Shown: positions 40,928-51,257 of the stretch, piece by piece
Layout: each line of letters starts with the position of its first letter
Numbering within the stretch: position 1 is the first letter of the stretch
Assembly: GCA_946902875.1 (NCBI GenBank)
Contig: OX336358.1
Location: 14,873,694-14,937,693 of the forward strand
DNA: 64,000 nt
DNA from: Nematopogon swammerdamellus
Lineage: Eukaryota > Arthropoda > Insecta > Lepidoptera > Adelidae
Direction of reading: 5' to 3'
Notes under the pieces: model-generated
Told to the model about the DNA's origin: nothing
The model's input: only the letters and a program-made list of their open reading frames with translations
The model's database searches: none
Position numbers and translations under genes: made by a program

Positions 40928-43668
40928 AAACACTTTACTAGTGCCAAACGTATAAAATCAACAGAATCGAGTCACAAATTGTGTAATCATACTCAGACTA
41001 AAGAAAGCTTAAATGTCTGGTCACAAGTGGAAGAGATGTGGATTCAGATGACGTGAAACTCAAACACACTATGACATAGTATATCATCTCATGGTTGAGT
41101 GCCCACTGCGGTCTAAGTTATGTTACATGCGCTTTTACTAGATAATACTTTATGTCATTTTTATTTAACAGGTTATGACAGGTTAAAACAAAAAACGTAA
41201 TTAATAGAACATATCAGGCAGATATATTATAAAAAATAAGGGTCCTCTTTTTATTTATAAACATTTTAAATTCAATTTAAATGTACCTATTCTATCAGTA
41301 AAGTTTATTTTCAAATACGTGTATGATGCCATACCTCAAAGTGAAATAATGGAACCTTTATAGGATTACTCGTTCGGTTGTCCACCCGTCCGAATATCCG
41401 TCACTTAAGATATGATTTTATAGAATAGGTTTTCTCCTTGCATGTTTCAATCAAATAATTCCACGCATATTCATTTCTATCAAGACATTGGACATTATGT
41501 ATTCAAAATAATAAGTGGCGGTACAAAAAAGGCACTAAAATAGAAATCAAACGGCTCTAAATATTATGTTATTTTTATGCAAAACATCCTAAACGCTCTC
41601 ACTGATAAATTATCAAATTTTATGGAAATTATGTAAACATGTTGACGCGAAGACCAAGTTTCGTAATTACATGTAAATTTGAATGAAATTTACATTTTTC
41701 TACGATATTACGTTATTGACTTTCGATTTTAGATCTGGTTGGAACTTTTTTTGCTCTCAACTTAACCTTCAATGTCCTATAACATTCAAAACAAATTATG
41801 TTTTATAAAAAAAAAAATACTTCGTGATGTGCTCCAATTATTCAAATATGGATCTTTTTTAATTCGTAATTTTGCTGTACAGATAGTTACAGTACGTATA
41901 ATACGAGCACTTTATTTATCTTTGTTATTTTCTCAACACTTTAAAAATGTGTTTTTGTAAAACAAATTATCTTGTACATACGTTTTAAAAAAAGTTTGAG
42001 TACTGGGACTCACTGTTGAAGTGAGCTGGTTACTCGAATCGCGACCGTAACGTGAGATCAAATCTCAATTCACTCCAGCAAAAGCATCCTCAGGGTCGCG
42101 GTATAAATATGTACACATCAACTAGTGAAATACTTTGTAAAATCATACCTTCTTCAAGGGATCTCTTCATGTTCTCAACCGTGGATCTCGGCATACGGAG
42201 TTGGATGACATGATTCTCCATGAAATCGGCCACGCTGTCCACAATCCTGGACTCTACGAGGGATTCCCTGGCAGTCGGTTCTTCAGGGAGCGGCTCCAGA
42301 GCTCTGGCAGATCGAGGGGAACCGGTTCCGAGGAGGGTGATTCCATCAGTGAGGTTCAGCTCTCGGGGAATCGCAAGCGTTTCCACATATTTGAGTGCCC
42401 GCTCCTGTAAGAAGAATTTTGAAAAGCTTTATACATGTTTTAGAATTTTTGAAAGAGTAAGAGAAATCAATTTTAGATTACACTAATGAAAGAACTTAAT
42501 ATCATTTGTAATAATATGATTTGAATATAATATAATTTTTATAATTGTTTTGTGGAACGTGGCAAGGGTAGCTACTTCACCTACTACACCCATGATGTAA
42601 GGGAACTTTGGTGAACTTTTGAATATAAAATTTTGACATTACAGAAACTTTGTATTATAAAAGTGTAGTATGATTCATTAAATAATTCTGCATCTAAAAC
42701 GCGCTAAAAGGTAAAAATTAAAATATGAATTGAACCAGACGAAGCAAATAGAACCTTTGTTATAAACGATAAGTTGAAGGTGTGAAGACGAAAGCTCAAC
42801 CCGAAAAATCGGGGCACGTAGGTTCACAAGCAAGCGTGAGAAAAGTTGTTTTTTACAAAATAATAAGATCACAATGAACACGAGAACCATATTGTTAAAG
42901 CACGAAAGTAATGTTCGGAATTCTTTAAAACATATCAACTACTTATCAAATGCACTACATTCTTGCCCCACTGACTTCAAAACAAAAGAAAAAGTTAAAA
43001 CCGCTTTGGTGTACCGTGATTAGATTCAACCACTCTTTTATTTTTATTCGTCTGCCGCCACAGCAGACGGGCAACGAACTGAATCTTGTTCTCTTTTTTG
43101 TTTTACTTCTGTTATATCATAGACTTTTATTTTTTAGACTAGTTCACTCTGTTTATTTTCTATGTGATAATCTACGAATGTATGTTGTGGTGTTTCTCTT
43201 TTTTATTTCTTTAGTTAATCACTGTGTGTTCGTAAGTTACTGATGTTGATATTGGGTTTTTTTTCTTCTTCTTTGTTTATATTGTTTTTATATTTACTTA
43301 GTTTTGCGTGATTTCAGTCACTATGACTACAATGGTTTATTTTCGATTCTCTAGATTTTGAACCGAATAAAAAAATTGGATTGTTTAATTAAAAATGTTT
43401 TTAGGGATATAGAACACTTGAAAGTTTTTGATTTGTATTGAATAATTTTTACTTATTCCCCTCTACCTAGGCCGATTGTTTTTATGACGTAGACTTTTTT
43501 TTAAATTCCCCAACACTTCACTTAGCACACCTTAAGACACAGGCCGTAATCCCCTTTGCTGCAGTCATCGACCAGGTTGAAAACTGTCCCGATCGAATCG
43601 TCCCCTTCGTAGCCGATGGACTTGCAGCTCGCCGCCGCAGCCAGCGCGAGTATCACCAGGGTCTTCAT
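35303..43668 (-). CDS. Osiris family protein (DUF1676), three exons
   Basis: Spliced from 43668-43531, 42404-42149 and 35634-35303 into 241 residues. Introns: 42405-43530 (phase 0, GT...AG) and 35635-42148 (phase 1, GT...AG). Residues 1-14 (MKTLVILALAAAAS) are a signal peptide. Cys36 and Cys44 give the family motif DDCSKGDYGLCLK. Exon 2 adds ERALKYVETLAIPRELNL and DGITLLG. The phase-1 junction rebuilds the Gly of GRGKKKKLK. Exon 3 carries the hydrophobic segment (LLPILALIKLKIGALIPLFL...GLILLKKLL), SYEVVAHPHHEEHYSSSH and AQDIAYNAYSTN. Compared with gene 1, the Gly/Ser tail is much shorter. A secreted or membrane cuticle-related role is inferred from the family. Exon 1 has an unusual donor, GTGTGC. 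Confidence 0.88.
35690..36020. repeat. Degenerate ~21-base repeat in intron 2, next to exon 3
   Basis: ATCAACAAGCCAACAGAACTG, ATCAACAAGCCAGCAAGGCTG, GTCAACAGGCCAATAG and GTCAACGAGACAGCAAC repeat the 35130-35290 motif. A longer direct repeat (35800-35880 and 36000-36100) contains TTGTTATTYGTTGAAGTCC and ACACTGTTATCA. Confidence 0.75.
36021..38659. other. Intron 2 of Osiris gene 2, proximal part
   Basis: No recognisable gene. Two open frames (36612-36890, 37053-37301) have no domain, signal or codon bias and lie within the intron. Confidence 0.5.
38660..39060 (-). mobile_element. SINE-B, near full length, diverged
   Basis: Reverse copy from TTATGGAAACTAACACGG to the A-box complement CACCATTGAGCTACCG. 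Sense-oriented within intron 2. Confidence 0.8.
39061..39765. other. Intron 2, no feature
   Basis: No recognisable repeat or gene. Confidence 0.4.
39766..39985 (-). mobile_element. SINE-A tail and core
   Basis: GAGTCAGAGGGGCCAGAGC, CTCCGAGAAGGTGCC, GGATTGCTGGCTAGAGGAG, AGTCGGCTACAATTTGAGCC. The head is missing. Confidence 0.8.
40545..40610 (-). mobile_element. LINE L4 3' end fragment
   Basis: Minus strand encodes ILEVFENAPFDGYFNVCEV, matching [17 protein letters not shown] at 55680-55747. Confidence 0.65.
40863..40921. repeat. (AG)n microsatellite
   Basis: About 29 uninterrupted AG units inside intron 2. Confidence 0.95.
40922..42148. other. Intron 2 of Osiris gene 2, distal part
   Basis: AT-rich, no gene seen. 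Confidence 0.45.
42149..42404 (-). CDS. Osiris gene 2, exon 2
   Basis: Acceptor TTCTTCTTACAG then GAG (Glu47). Encodes the central domain through MKRSLEEG; donor G|GTATGA. Ends after one base of a Gly codon. Confidence 0.88.
42405..43530 (-). other. Intron 1 of Osiris gene 2
   Basis: 1126 bases, GTGTGC...TTACAG. A decayed SINE-B tail may lie at 42550-42615 (GGGTAGCTACTTCACCTAC). Small frames inside have no features. Confidence 0.7.
43531..43668 (-). CDS. Osiris gene 2, exon 1 (46 codons)
   Basis: Starts at the ATG whose complement is CAT at 43666-43668, encodes the signal peptide and two-cysteine motif, and ends CLK at AAG|GTGTGC. It ends in phase 0, matching exon 2. Confidence 0.85.
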
Positions 43669-43689
43669 GTCTACGGCTGTGATGGTGGA

Positions 43690-43725
43690 GTGTGATGGCT
43701 GCGTTGGGTGATAGTCGTTTTATGC
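43690..43725 (-). promoter_or_regulatory. Core promoter of Osiris gene 2 (TATA-like box and initiator)
   Basis: Minus-strand GCATAAAACG (TATA-like CATAAAA at 43724-43718) and initiator ATCACACTCC with A at 43693, 31 bases apart. The predicted leader is about 25 bases. The geometry matches gene 1. Confidence 0.7.
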
Positions 43726-43927
43726 GCGATCCCCCCCACTCGTCGGGGAGGCAATTCCAAAATGCGCGGCGAGCTCGCGCGGTTAACTGTGATGTAGAGT
43801 TGAAAATTGTGTAGAGAGGCGCAACAGGCGAGAGGTTCGTTGGATTTATTCCAATCAAGGATTACTACATTGTTGACTGGAAATAGCTTCTTGAAATAAG
43901 TTCACCTTTGCGCACTGTGTCTATGTT

Positions 43928-44170
43928 ATTTTTTTTATGTAATCTGGTAAGAGTGGCTGAGTCGGAGGGGCCAAAGGACATGCTCCGACCAGCCAATATA
44001 TCCTCCGAGAAGGTAGGTGCCATACCGGAGACTTCCCTGGATTGCTGGCTATACTGGACTAGAGGAGAACACAACCGAGGATGCTATGCGGTCATCTTAC
44101 ATCCAGTGCGGTGGTACCAACCCAGTCGGCTACAATTTGAGCCTACCACCTAGTAAGGGGCAAGGGAATT
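43928..44170 (-). mobile_element. SINE-A tail and core
   Basis: TTTTTTTATGTAATCTGG to CCTAGTAAGGGGCAAGGG. The head is missing. It lies about 200 bases upstream of the gene 2 promoter. Confidence 0.88.
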
Positions 44171-44254
44171 TCGTGTCTTTATATTATGCCGGTGTACCAT
44201 CAAAATTATATATTCTAGATTCTGATAAATTCTTAAATTTGTCAAGTCTAATTT

Positions 44255-44390
44255 GGTGAATAAGGCGCCATGTCATTGCTTCCCTTAAGTCGTGCCGGCT
44301 ACACTGAATTGGAGGGAAAACACGAACGATTCAGATAGCCGCTTCGATCTATTCAGTGCGGTGCTTCCAGGAGAGTAAATCTGCTGGCAT
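44255..44390 (-). mobile_element. SINE-B tail fragment
   Basis: GCCATGTCATTGCTTCCC, GGCTACACTGAATTGGAGGG, TATTCAGTGCGGTGC. Confidence 0.75.
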
Positions 44391-44922
44391 GACAGCTTAC
44401 TTGGGTCTAGGTTCACGGGGCGAGGTGGACTTCAAATCAAATCAAAATAAAAAAATATACTAAGAGATGCCTTAAGGTTCTTTATAATATTAGGCCCTAC
44501 CTTTCGGAAAATGTAAGAATATTGCTCACAAATGCTCTGATCTTTCGCCCTTTGACTAATTGTGACACGGTATATGGGCCCGCGGCTACTGTCCAAGACG
44601 TCACGGGCAATACAATATGTCGCGTAGACATATCACTCCTTTCATCAATGAAAAAGGAATATTTTAAAATTAAAATCAGGAGAGTTTTTCATTTAGTTTG
44701 CCCGATTTATCAAAAATATCAAAAGATCTTGATGAAAAGCTTACCTGGTTCCGGTGTATGTACGACAATGACATCTATAGGTATCCAGTTATCATCTTCT
44801 CTTCGCGCCGCGTCATGTCTCAGCAGGCTTTGAGTGGTATGTCTGATACTGCAACCAAGTGCTGGAAATCTGCAACCAAGTGCTGGAAATCTGCAACCAA
44901 GTGCTGGAACAATTACATGTCA
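44391..44922. other. Intergenic, no gene seen
   Basis: Three tandem copies of GCAACCAAGTGCTGGAAAT lie at 44850-44910. A 103-codon + frame has no recognisable family. Confidence 0.4.
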
Positions 44923-44958
44923 GTTAGTCAGCGTGTAAGCTTCCACTGCTGGACATAC
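44923..44958 (-). mobile_element. LINE GEAYV-type 3' end, short fragment
   Basis: GTTAGTCAGCGTGTAAGC and TCCACTGCTGGACATAC match the reverse end at 9455-9500. Confidence 0.55.
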
Positions 44959-44962
44959 TGTA

Positions 44963-45285
44963 CCGTGTGGGGCCGGTACTTTAAAAGAATAGCCCCACTG
45001 CATCTCTCCCCGTGTATGTCGTAAAAGGCGACTAAGGGATATGACTCCCTTCTTATATCACTAGGTGGTAGGGTTTAACCCGCCCGGGTTGGTACCACCG
45101 CACTGAATGAAAGGTCGGTCGAAACGGCTATGTAAATAGTTTGTGTTTTCCGTCCAGTTCAGTGTAGCCGGCACGACCGAAGGGAAGCACTGACGTGGCA
45201 CCAAGTTCACCCGGTGTTATGGGCTGACATCACGGATGTTGTAGGTGATGTAGCCAACCGTGTCAGTTTCCATAAAAAAAAAAAA
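44963..45285 (+). mobile_element. Chimeric SINE: C head plus SINE-B tail
   Basis: CCGTGTGGGGCCGGTAC, AAAAGGCGACTAAGGGATAT, GACTCCCTTCTTATATCAC, then complete SINE-B core and tail with poly-A. The best-preserved chimera. Confidence 0.92.
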
Positions 45286-45389
45286 TACTCCTCTCGTGCG
45301 TCGGAGGATTGTCTCGCTACACACGATATCACAATTACATTTAAAAAAATTCATAATTGTATACATTATAATTTAAAATTATTTTATCC

Positions 45390-45745
45390 TAGCTATTGCC
45401 CGCGGCTTCGCTCGCGTGAAATTCGAGTTTAAAAAGAAGAAAGTAAGTAAGCCCGCTACCGTAATTTTATTTCGGCGCGTTGAACAATTCGGTTTCTATG
45501 AGAGCCACATCTTAGCGTAACCGGAATTGAATTTTATTTAGCCTATCCTGTGTCCCGTATAGTAAAATGTGCTTGTACTAAGATTCATTTAATTCGGATA
45601 ATAGGTTTAAGAGTTATGGAGGAACATACAAACATACAGAAAATATGTCTAAAAATCGTCAATTTAGTTTTAGTATCATACGTAGAGTCTACAAACTCTG
45701 TATCTCATAAAACAAAGCAACTTACTCCATGACCATCCCTTAGAG
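45390..45745. repeat. Dispersed repeat F, near full length
   Basis: TAGCTATTGCCCGCGGCTTC, GCTCGCGTGAAATTCG, AAGAAGAAAGTAAGTAAGCC, GAGAGCCACATCTTAGCG, CTATCCTGTGTCCCG, GAGTTATGGAGGAACATAC, GTAGAGTCTACAAAC. Confidence 0.8.
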
Positions 45746-45945
45746 ATTTATTATTAGTATTGATTGATTGATAAACACAGGTTGGAGGCACAGGACTTGA
45801 CTTATTGTTTATTGTTTTAATAGTTCAAAATTCCTCCAGTGGAAATATCCAAGCGAAGAATAATACTTACAAATCAACTTCGCAGTGTCTACTGCACCAA
45901 TTGCTCCTTCGCCGGGCTGCCATAAGTGCCGCATATCATAATAAT

Positions 45946-46012
45946 AACCGGCCAAGTGCGAATCTGACTCGCGCACCGAGGGTTCCGTACCATCACGTAA
46001 TTGGCCGGTTTT
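45946..46012 (-). repeat. Dispersed repeat D, terminal fragment
   Basis: CCGGCCAAGTGCGAATCTG, GCGCACCGAGGGTTCCGTA, then AATTGGCCGGTTTTT. Confidence 0.7.
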
Positions 46013-46827
46013 TTGTATATTGTTTATTAAGCATTCATTAGACAGCATGACTGTACTCGAATTTGTTACAATTTGTTCTATCCGATTCGATTACACCCAC
46101 GAAGAAGAACCGCGACGGGTAAGAAACTTCGCAGGGCTTTTTTTTCGGATAAGGTTTAGGGAGCTAAAAACATAAATGCCGAAAGACGATTTTAAATGGA
46201 GAAAGTTAACTTCCGTCTCGTATTAAGTTTCCCAATAAATAAATAAAAAATAAATGAAAGATCAAAGGCAGGGTTCTCACAAGGGTGGGCCATACGTTTT
46301 GGCCCGAAACGTCGGAGCCGCATAGCTCTGAGAACGAACGCGATCAAACCCGTTAAACCGTTTGCAGCTCTATGGTTCTTTACGCGTTTACCACAAGAGT
46401 ATCGCTATTGGTCGACTCGTCCGTCGCACTTTTTGAATGAAATCGATCATTTTTTAGTCAATGAAAGTTTTCACTATCAATATTCATGCGTGTGTTACGT
46501 AAAAATGTTTTCTAAAATATAACGAAATAATTTCACACCGACTCCGACCGTAGTTTTTACTCTATACACGTTTCTTCAAACTTGCTCGGCGTTTTATGAG
46601 ATTTGTAAGAGTTTTATGATGCTACCATTCCAGTCGCGATTTTTGAGAGTAGGTACATCCAGTTTTAAAGTTCACACCGAGTGTTTACTATATTTTGACC
46701 CGTGCGAATAACTGCAGGTACAGAGATTAAAATTAAAAATTAATTTGGTAATGTTTTTGAAAAAAATTGTCACAGAAAATTACGTTAATTTAAATAAACT
46801 TTTCTGTGTCTTACAAACTGTCTACTG
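46013..46827. other. Intergenic, no gene seen
   Basis: Mixed composition with no recognisable gene. Confidence 0.4.
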
Positions 46828-47160
46828 TGTGGGGTCGGTAATTAAAAAGAATATCCCCACTCCATCTCTCCCCGTGCATGCCGTAAAAGCCGACTAAATA
46901 ATTTTATAAGGACAAGGTGCCGTGCTAAAGGGCGACAGGGTAGCCACCCCTCACCTTTTCGCGGTCCTTCCACCGAGTCATGCAGCAGGTGGGTCTTATG
47001 CCTTACTTGCTGATTGATAGTTATCTTGTCCTAATATATTACATTGCTAAACGTGGCGGTCGGTGTTGTGCTGTAATTTACAGGAGTACCTGCAGCACAA
47101 CACCGATTACTCTGCCAACCCCGATTTTCGGGATATCGCGTGTCATATGTATGTACGTCT
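46828..47160 (+). repeat. Dispersed repeat C, full length
   Basis: GTGTGGGGTCGGTAATT to CGCGTGTCATATGTATGTAC with all landmarks. Confidence 0.85.
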
Positions 47161-47341
47161 TGCAAACGTAGGGTGTAATACAGAAGTGCAATTTGTATGA
47201 GAGTTACTTCTGTTTTAAGCATTTGAATATTTTTTTCACGTTTCCACCCAAAGAATGTTGAAAATTAAATTGGTTGTTGCCTTGTGTAATGCGACATACA
47301 TCCGTCAGGTTATAGTTATCTGTCGGTTAAAGTGGCATATC

Positions 47342-47425
47342 TCATACAGTTAACAGGAGTTTTGTTTGACAGGAACTTCATTTGGGAATTCCCATTTCAA
47401 GGTGGTGAAATTGACCCTATGAGGA
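47342..47425 (+). repeat. Unnamed dispersed repeat, copy 1
   Basis: TCATACAGTTAACAGGAGTT then AAGGTGGTGAAATTGACCC. Copy 2 is at 47775-47840. Confidence 0.5.
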
Positions 47426-47674
47426 ATGCCACTTCAACCGACAGAGAAATACTTAGTACCAATCAATAGAAACGACCAATAGAAGGAATATAATTTTTTT
47501 TAATAAATAAATAAATAAATAAGTATATAAATAAATAATTAAATTAATTAATTAATAATAAATATGTATCTTTAGATTTTTAATATGACTTATTAGTTAT
47601 TACATTTCTTTAATTAAAAATGTTATCACCGACCGGTTTTCGGTTGACCGAAAGAAATAACTTGCAGTGATAAG

Positions 47675-47760
47675 TCCGTGTTTGCGCACTAATTGTATTT
47701 CTTGTTTCTTGCCGTGTTCTTCTTTCAATTGTGTGCAATAAAGAGTTTTATATTCTATTT
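47675..47760 (+). mobile_element. Possible LINE 3' UTR fragment (L5-like)
   Basis: GTGATAAGTCCGTGTTTGCG then GTGTGCAATAAAGAG, resembling the end of 48283-48375. Confidence 0.4.
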
Positions 47761-47774
47761 TTTTTTTTACCTTT

Positions 47775-47840
47775 GTCATACAGTCGACAGGAGTTAATCG
47801 GCAACTACATTTTAGCTGACGGTGGTGAAATCGACCCTGG
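47775..47840 (+). repeat. Unnamed dispersed repeat, copy 2
   Basis: TCATACAGTCGACAGGAGTT and GACGGTGGTGAAATCGACCC. Confidence 0.5.
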
Positions 47841-48041
47841 CTCACCGACGCGCTTACCGGGTAACAAGAAAAAAAAATAAGAAAAAAAATTGTTTTTTCA
47901 GAATAATGAATTTTGAATATAATACCGTTATGTCTTTTCAGTTAGTTACACCGCGTAACCGAAAACATTGCTATAATACTTATACATACTATCAACTCCC
48001 ATGTGCCCTTTATATAAGGTCTTTCAAAATTAGTATGCTAA

Positions 48042-48059
48042 GGGGGGGGGGGGGGGGGG
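48042..48059. repeat. Poly-G tract, 18 bases
   Basis: Uninterrupted G run in the left TIR. Confidence 0.95.
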
Positions 48060-48282
48060 TTCTGTATCGGAAATAGATCACTTTTTTACTTTAGACACAT
48101 TTTTTCAGAAATAGTGGAAAACCACAATTTTGGTTTTATTAGAATGGAATGGACAGAATAGAAATTTGATTTTTTTTTTACCAACTTACACGTGTTAGTT
48201 GAAGACTTTTTTGTTACTGTTATGAAACTGTATCGATTAGGCTATAAAAATCAACCACGTATTTTTGTATTTAAATACATAA

Positions 48283-48375
48283 AAAGGTTGACTGTAAGAA
48301 ATCTCTGTAAGGGATAAGTCCGCCTTTGCACCTTATGTAAATTTTCCAATGTATTTGTTACTGTTTAATGTTTAC
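48283..48375 (+). mobile_element. LINE L5 3' UTR fragment
   Basis: GGTTGACTGTAAGAAATCTC, GGGATAAGTCCGCCTTTGC and TTACTGTTTAATG. Confidence 0.7.
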
Positions 48376-48835
48376 AAAAAAATTTATATAGGTTTTACTC
48401 CCTATATGATACAGAACCCCTCCTTAGCGTACTATTAACTATTTTGAAAGACCTTGTATACAATATTCTCTGGATGGAAATTCATTCTGCCATTAAGTCC
48501 GCCTTTTGCATATCAGAAAATTATACGCAATAGAATCTCAAACCTACTTTGATTCTTTGTACTAGAAATCGTACCGTATTAACCGTAATACGTATTTCTC
48601 CTACGTCGTTGAAAGCCTTAAGGCATTTTCACCTAAAGTATCGACCGGCCAGATCCTGTGAATACATATGGGCATATTATGCGTGCAAGCTTTTTTATAG
48701 ATCGCTTATTGTGACAAATCGTTTGCGACGTGTGTGGGTGAGGTCTTTGCGGCAAATGAAAGTATAGTATTTAAGTTCGGAAGTGGAGTAAAGGTGTTTA
48801 GTTCCGTTTTGAACGTAGAAGATTGAAGTACCTAC

Positions 48836-49813
48836 CAGGGTTGTTGCGAACATCAGCATCAGCATCCGCGGAACTTCAGCATCATTTTCAACATCAGCAT
48901 CGCATCAACATCCGCATTGATGGATGCTGATTATTAATGCTGATGTTCGAGTCGTGACATGACCGCGGAGGAGCGGAGCTTATGGCACATGTTTTTATTT
49001 TCGCTTGCGAGTTCTGAGTTCTGACCAATAATTGCTAATATAATTTACAAACCTTTTCGGAACAGACTCGAAGCAGAAAAAGTAGCACATACAGTTCACA
49101 AATAGTTCCAAAGTTCCATCCAATACTAATAATTTATTTGCTAAGATAATTAATAAACTGGTAAGTACTGGTATCAGATTGATTCTTTTTTTTATAAAAT
49201 GTCACAAAATTATTAAAACAAAATCTTCTATTTCAATACCAACCAAAACATTGGATATAAATTCATAATCCAAATCCAAAAGTTTATTGTCAAAAATATA
49301 GCACGATACATTATTAATATTGAGCACTAAAGATATTCTATCTATGGAATATTCATATAATTCAGTATTTTTCCCTTTTTTTAAAGATTTTTTTAAAAGA
49401 AGAAGAAGAAATAATTGACGTCAGCATCAGCATCAGCATCCGCTGATGTCAATGATAAAATATCAGCATCAGCATCAGCATCCGCTGATGTCAATGATAA
49501 AATATCAGCATCAGCATCAGCATCCGCTGATGTCAATGATAAAATATCAGCATCAGCATCAGCATCCGCTGATGTCAATGATAAAATATCAGCATCAGCA
49601 TCAGCATCCGCTGATGTCAATGATAAAATATCAGCATCAGCATCAGCATCCGCTGATGTCAATGATAAAATATCAGCATCAGCATCAGCATCCGCTGATG
49701 TCAATGATAAAATATCAGCATCAGCATCAGCATCCGCTGATGTCAATGATAAAATATCAGCATCAGCATCAGCATTAGCTGATGTGAAAAAATGTGCATC
49801 AGCAACAACCCTG
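48836..49813. mobile_element. hAT-like non-autonomous element carrying a minisatellite
   Basis: Termini CAGGGTTGTTGC and GCAACAACCCTG, with the 8-bp target duplication GTACCTAC at 48828-48835 and 49814-49821. Subterminal GCATCAGCATC motifs occur at both ends. Much of the right half is a 42-bp tandem array. No transposase. Confidence 0.9.
49425..49785. repeat. 42-bp minisatellite, eight units
   Basis: Unit: three TCAGCA triplet pairs, then TCCGCTGATGTCAATGATAA and AATA. Units are nearly identical. Because 42 is a multiple of three, long frames on both strands (SASASASADVNDKI repeats) are artefacts. Confidence 0.97.
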
Positions 49814-49869
49814 GTACCTACAGTATTCGGCAGTGAATATGAACGCCGAACTTTAGAAAGAGATGACTC

Positions 49870-49985
49870 CGGTTGACGCAATCCGCGGTCTAGAACCACT
49901 GCAACTTCGTAGGGATGTCGGCTCCCGAAGTGCATTCTATCGCTTATTCCACGGGGAATGCTCGGAGTCTACTACTACTCGGAGC
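49870..49985 (+). mobile_element. LINE L3 C-terminal fragment
   Basis: Encodes LEPLQLRRDVGSRSAFYRLF then HGECSE, the same C-terminal reverse-transcriptase motif as 56340-56425. Confidence 0.7.
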
Positions 49986-50827
49986 CACGTCTTCTTACTG
50001 GCAGCATGGTATAAAGCAAAATCTCTTTTCCCCTATAATAATGCACAAGTAGTGTGCCAACTTCATCCAACTGTAGGACGAAGTGTTGGGGATGGATAAA
50101 AAAAAGGAACCGACAGCTTACCCGGTGATGCGGCAGAGCGGTGCTGTGTGGTTTGCTGAGTGGACTGTAAATGGATGGCGAGGCTCCTTCCCGAAATCGT
50201 TGGTTGATCCTGGCAGGACTATTTAGAATTGCGCACTGGGTTAGCTGCTGCAGTCAGCTCGTAAAATCTATCCGTTCAGTGTTGTTCTTCGGTGATGGGG
50301 TGAAAAAACGATGCAGTCACCTCTAGATCGATCTTGGAAGTGAAGTATTGAGAGCTACACTCATAGTTGCGAAAAATCTAAAGTGAGGCTTGCTGCCGAT
50401 TTGAGGGTAGGTAAAATAATGGAGAAAATTTGGTGACAGAGAGACAAGGAAAGGAACAGGTCATGATAGGTGGACAGTGCACGAGTTGGCACGAATCAGA
50501 TCAGGACCCATGAGAGTATAATACTAAACTAACAAAATTTAAAAAAAGTAGAAGAGAAGACTATAATGAAAACAAAACTAAATCTACTTATGTCAAAACA
50601 AAAACTAACGGTGAAGATAGAACAAGTAGTATATTTTAAATTATTCAGATTTTCAGGTTTTTTTTTTTAGGAAAATTTACCTCACCACTGTTCTCGTGAT
50701 ATCGACCCATTAAAGTTTGTTCTTGTCAAACTAGGTGTTATGCCATACCTACATGACTGAAGGGAAGCCGTCTACGGACTAAACACAAAACTTTTTTATT
50801 AATAAATATCTTTTCCTATCTCCTACA
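49986..50827. other. Intergenic, no gene seen
   Basis: A weak SINE-tail resemblance near 50665-50785 (CAAACTAGGTGTTATGCC). No gene. Confidence 0.35.
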
Positions 50828-50990
50828 GTCCACGTATCTTCAAATTACGGGTGGCCCGCAAATGGTTTTCCCCCAACAACTCTAGTCCGCCTTCAAGCGG
50901 GACTGACACCTCCATGGGCGTGAAATTTGCTGCGCCTGTGACTCCAACCTCTAGCTCAGCTATACAATCCGGTTACGATGTAAAAATGTC
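50828..50990 (-). mobile_element. SINE-G fragment
   Basis: CCACGTATCTTCAAATTACG, CTAGTCCGCCTTCAAGCGG, GGGCGTGAAATTTGCTGCGC, GTTACGATGTAAAAATG, the reverse of 17118-17275. Confidence 0.65.
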
Positions 50991-51257
50991 TAATTATTAT
51001 ATAACAAAAACTTACTCGCAGACAAAGTGGCGGCACTCCGGCCGCCACGCAATCTGGTCGTGGCATCCGAGATAACACCACATGAAAAAAAATCGGCGAC
51101 CAGACAGACTGAGTCGCTACTCAGTGTCGGATTAGCTATATATCAGAAGTATTGAAGTTATGTCGACACGAAAGTATTTTTATGTGGTTGCTATAATTGC
51201 ACGAGTATCGTATTTGGAAGAATCCATGCCACGTGGCTCACTTAAGGGTCCAGTATT

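Larger units (their letters stand above)
48015..48456. mobile_element. TIR MITE with G-run in left end and nested LINE fragment
   Basis: The left end (AAGGTCTTTCAAAATTAG, ATGCTAAGG) and right end (CCTTAGCGTACTATTAAC, ATTTTGAAAGACCTTG) are inverted over about 55 bases, both flanked by TA. The 18-G run (48042-48059) sits where the right end has AGGAGGGG. A LINE L5 piece lies within at 48283-48375. Confidence 0.8.

Noticed and set aside
46270..46300. hAT terminus beginning CAGGGTTCTCAC
   Set aside because: No matching right end or 8-bp duplication was found.
49425..49785. CRISPR-like array
   Set aside because: Repeats are contiguous without unique spacers and the context is eukaryotic.
49393..49935. 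180-codon minus-strand and 153-codon plus-strand open frames
   Set aside because: Both run through the 42-bp minisatellite, which has no stops in several frames because its length is a multiple of three. They lie inside a hAT-like element.
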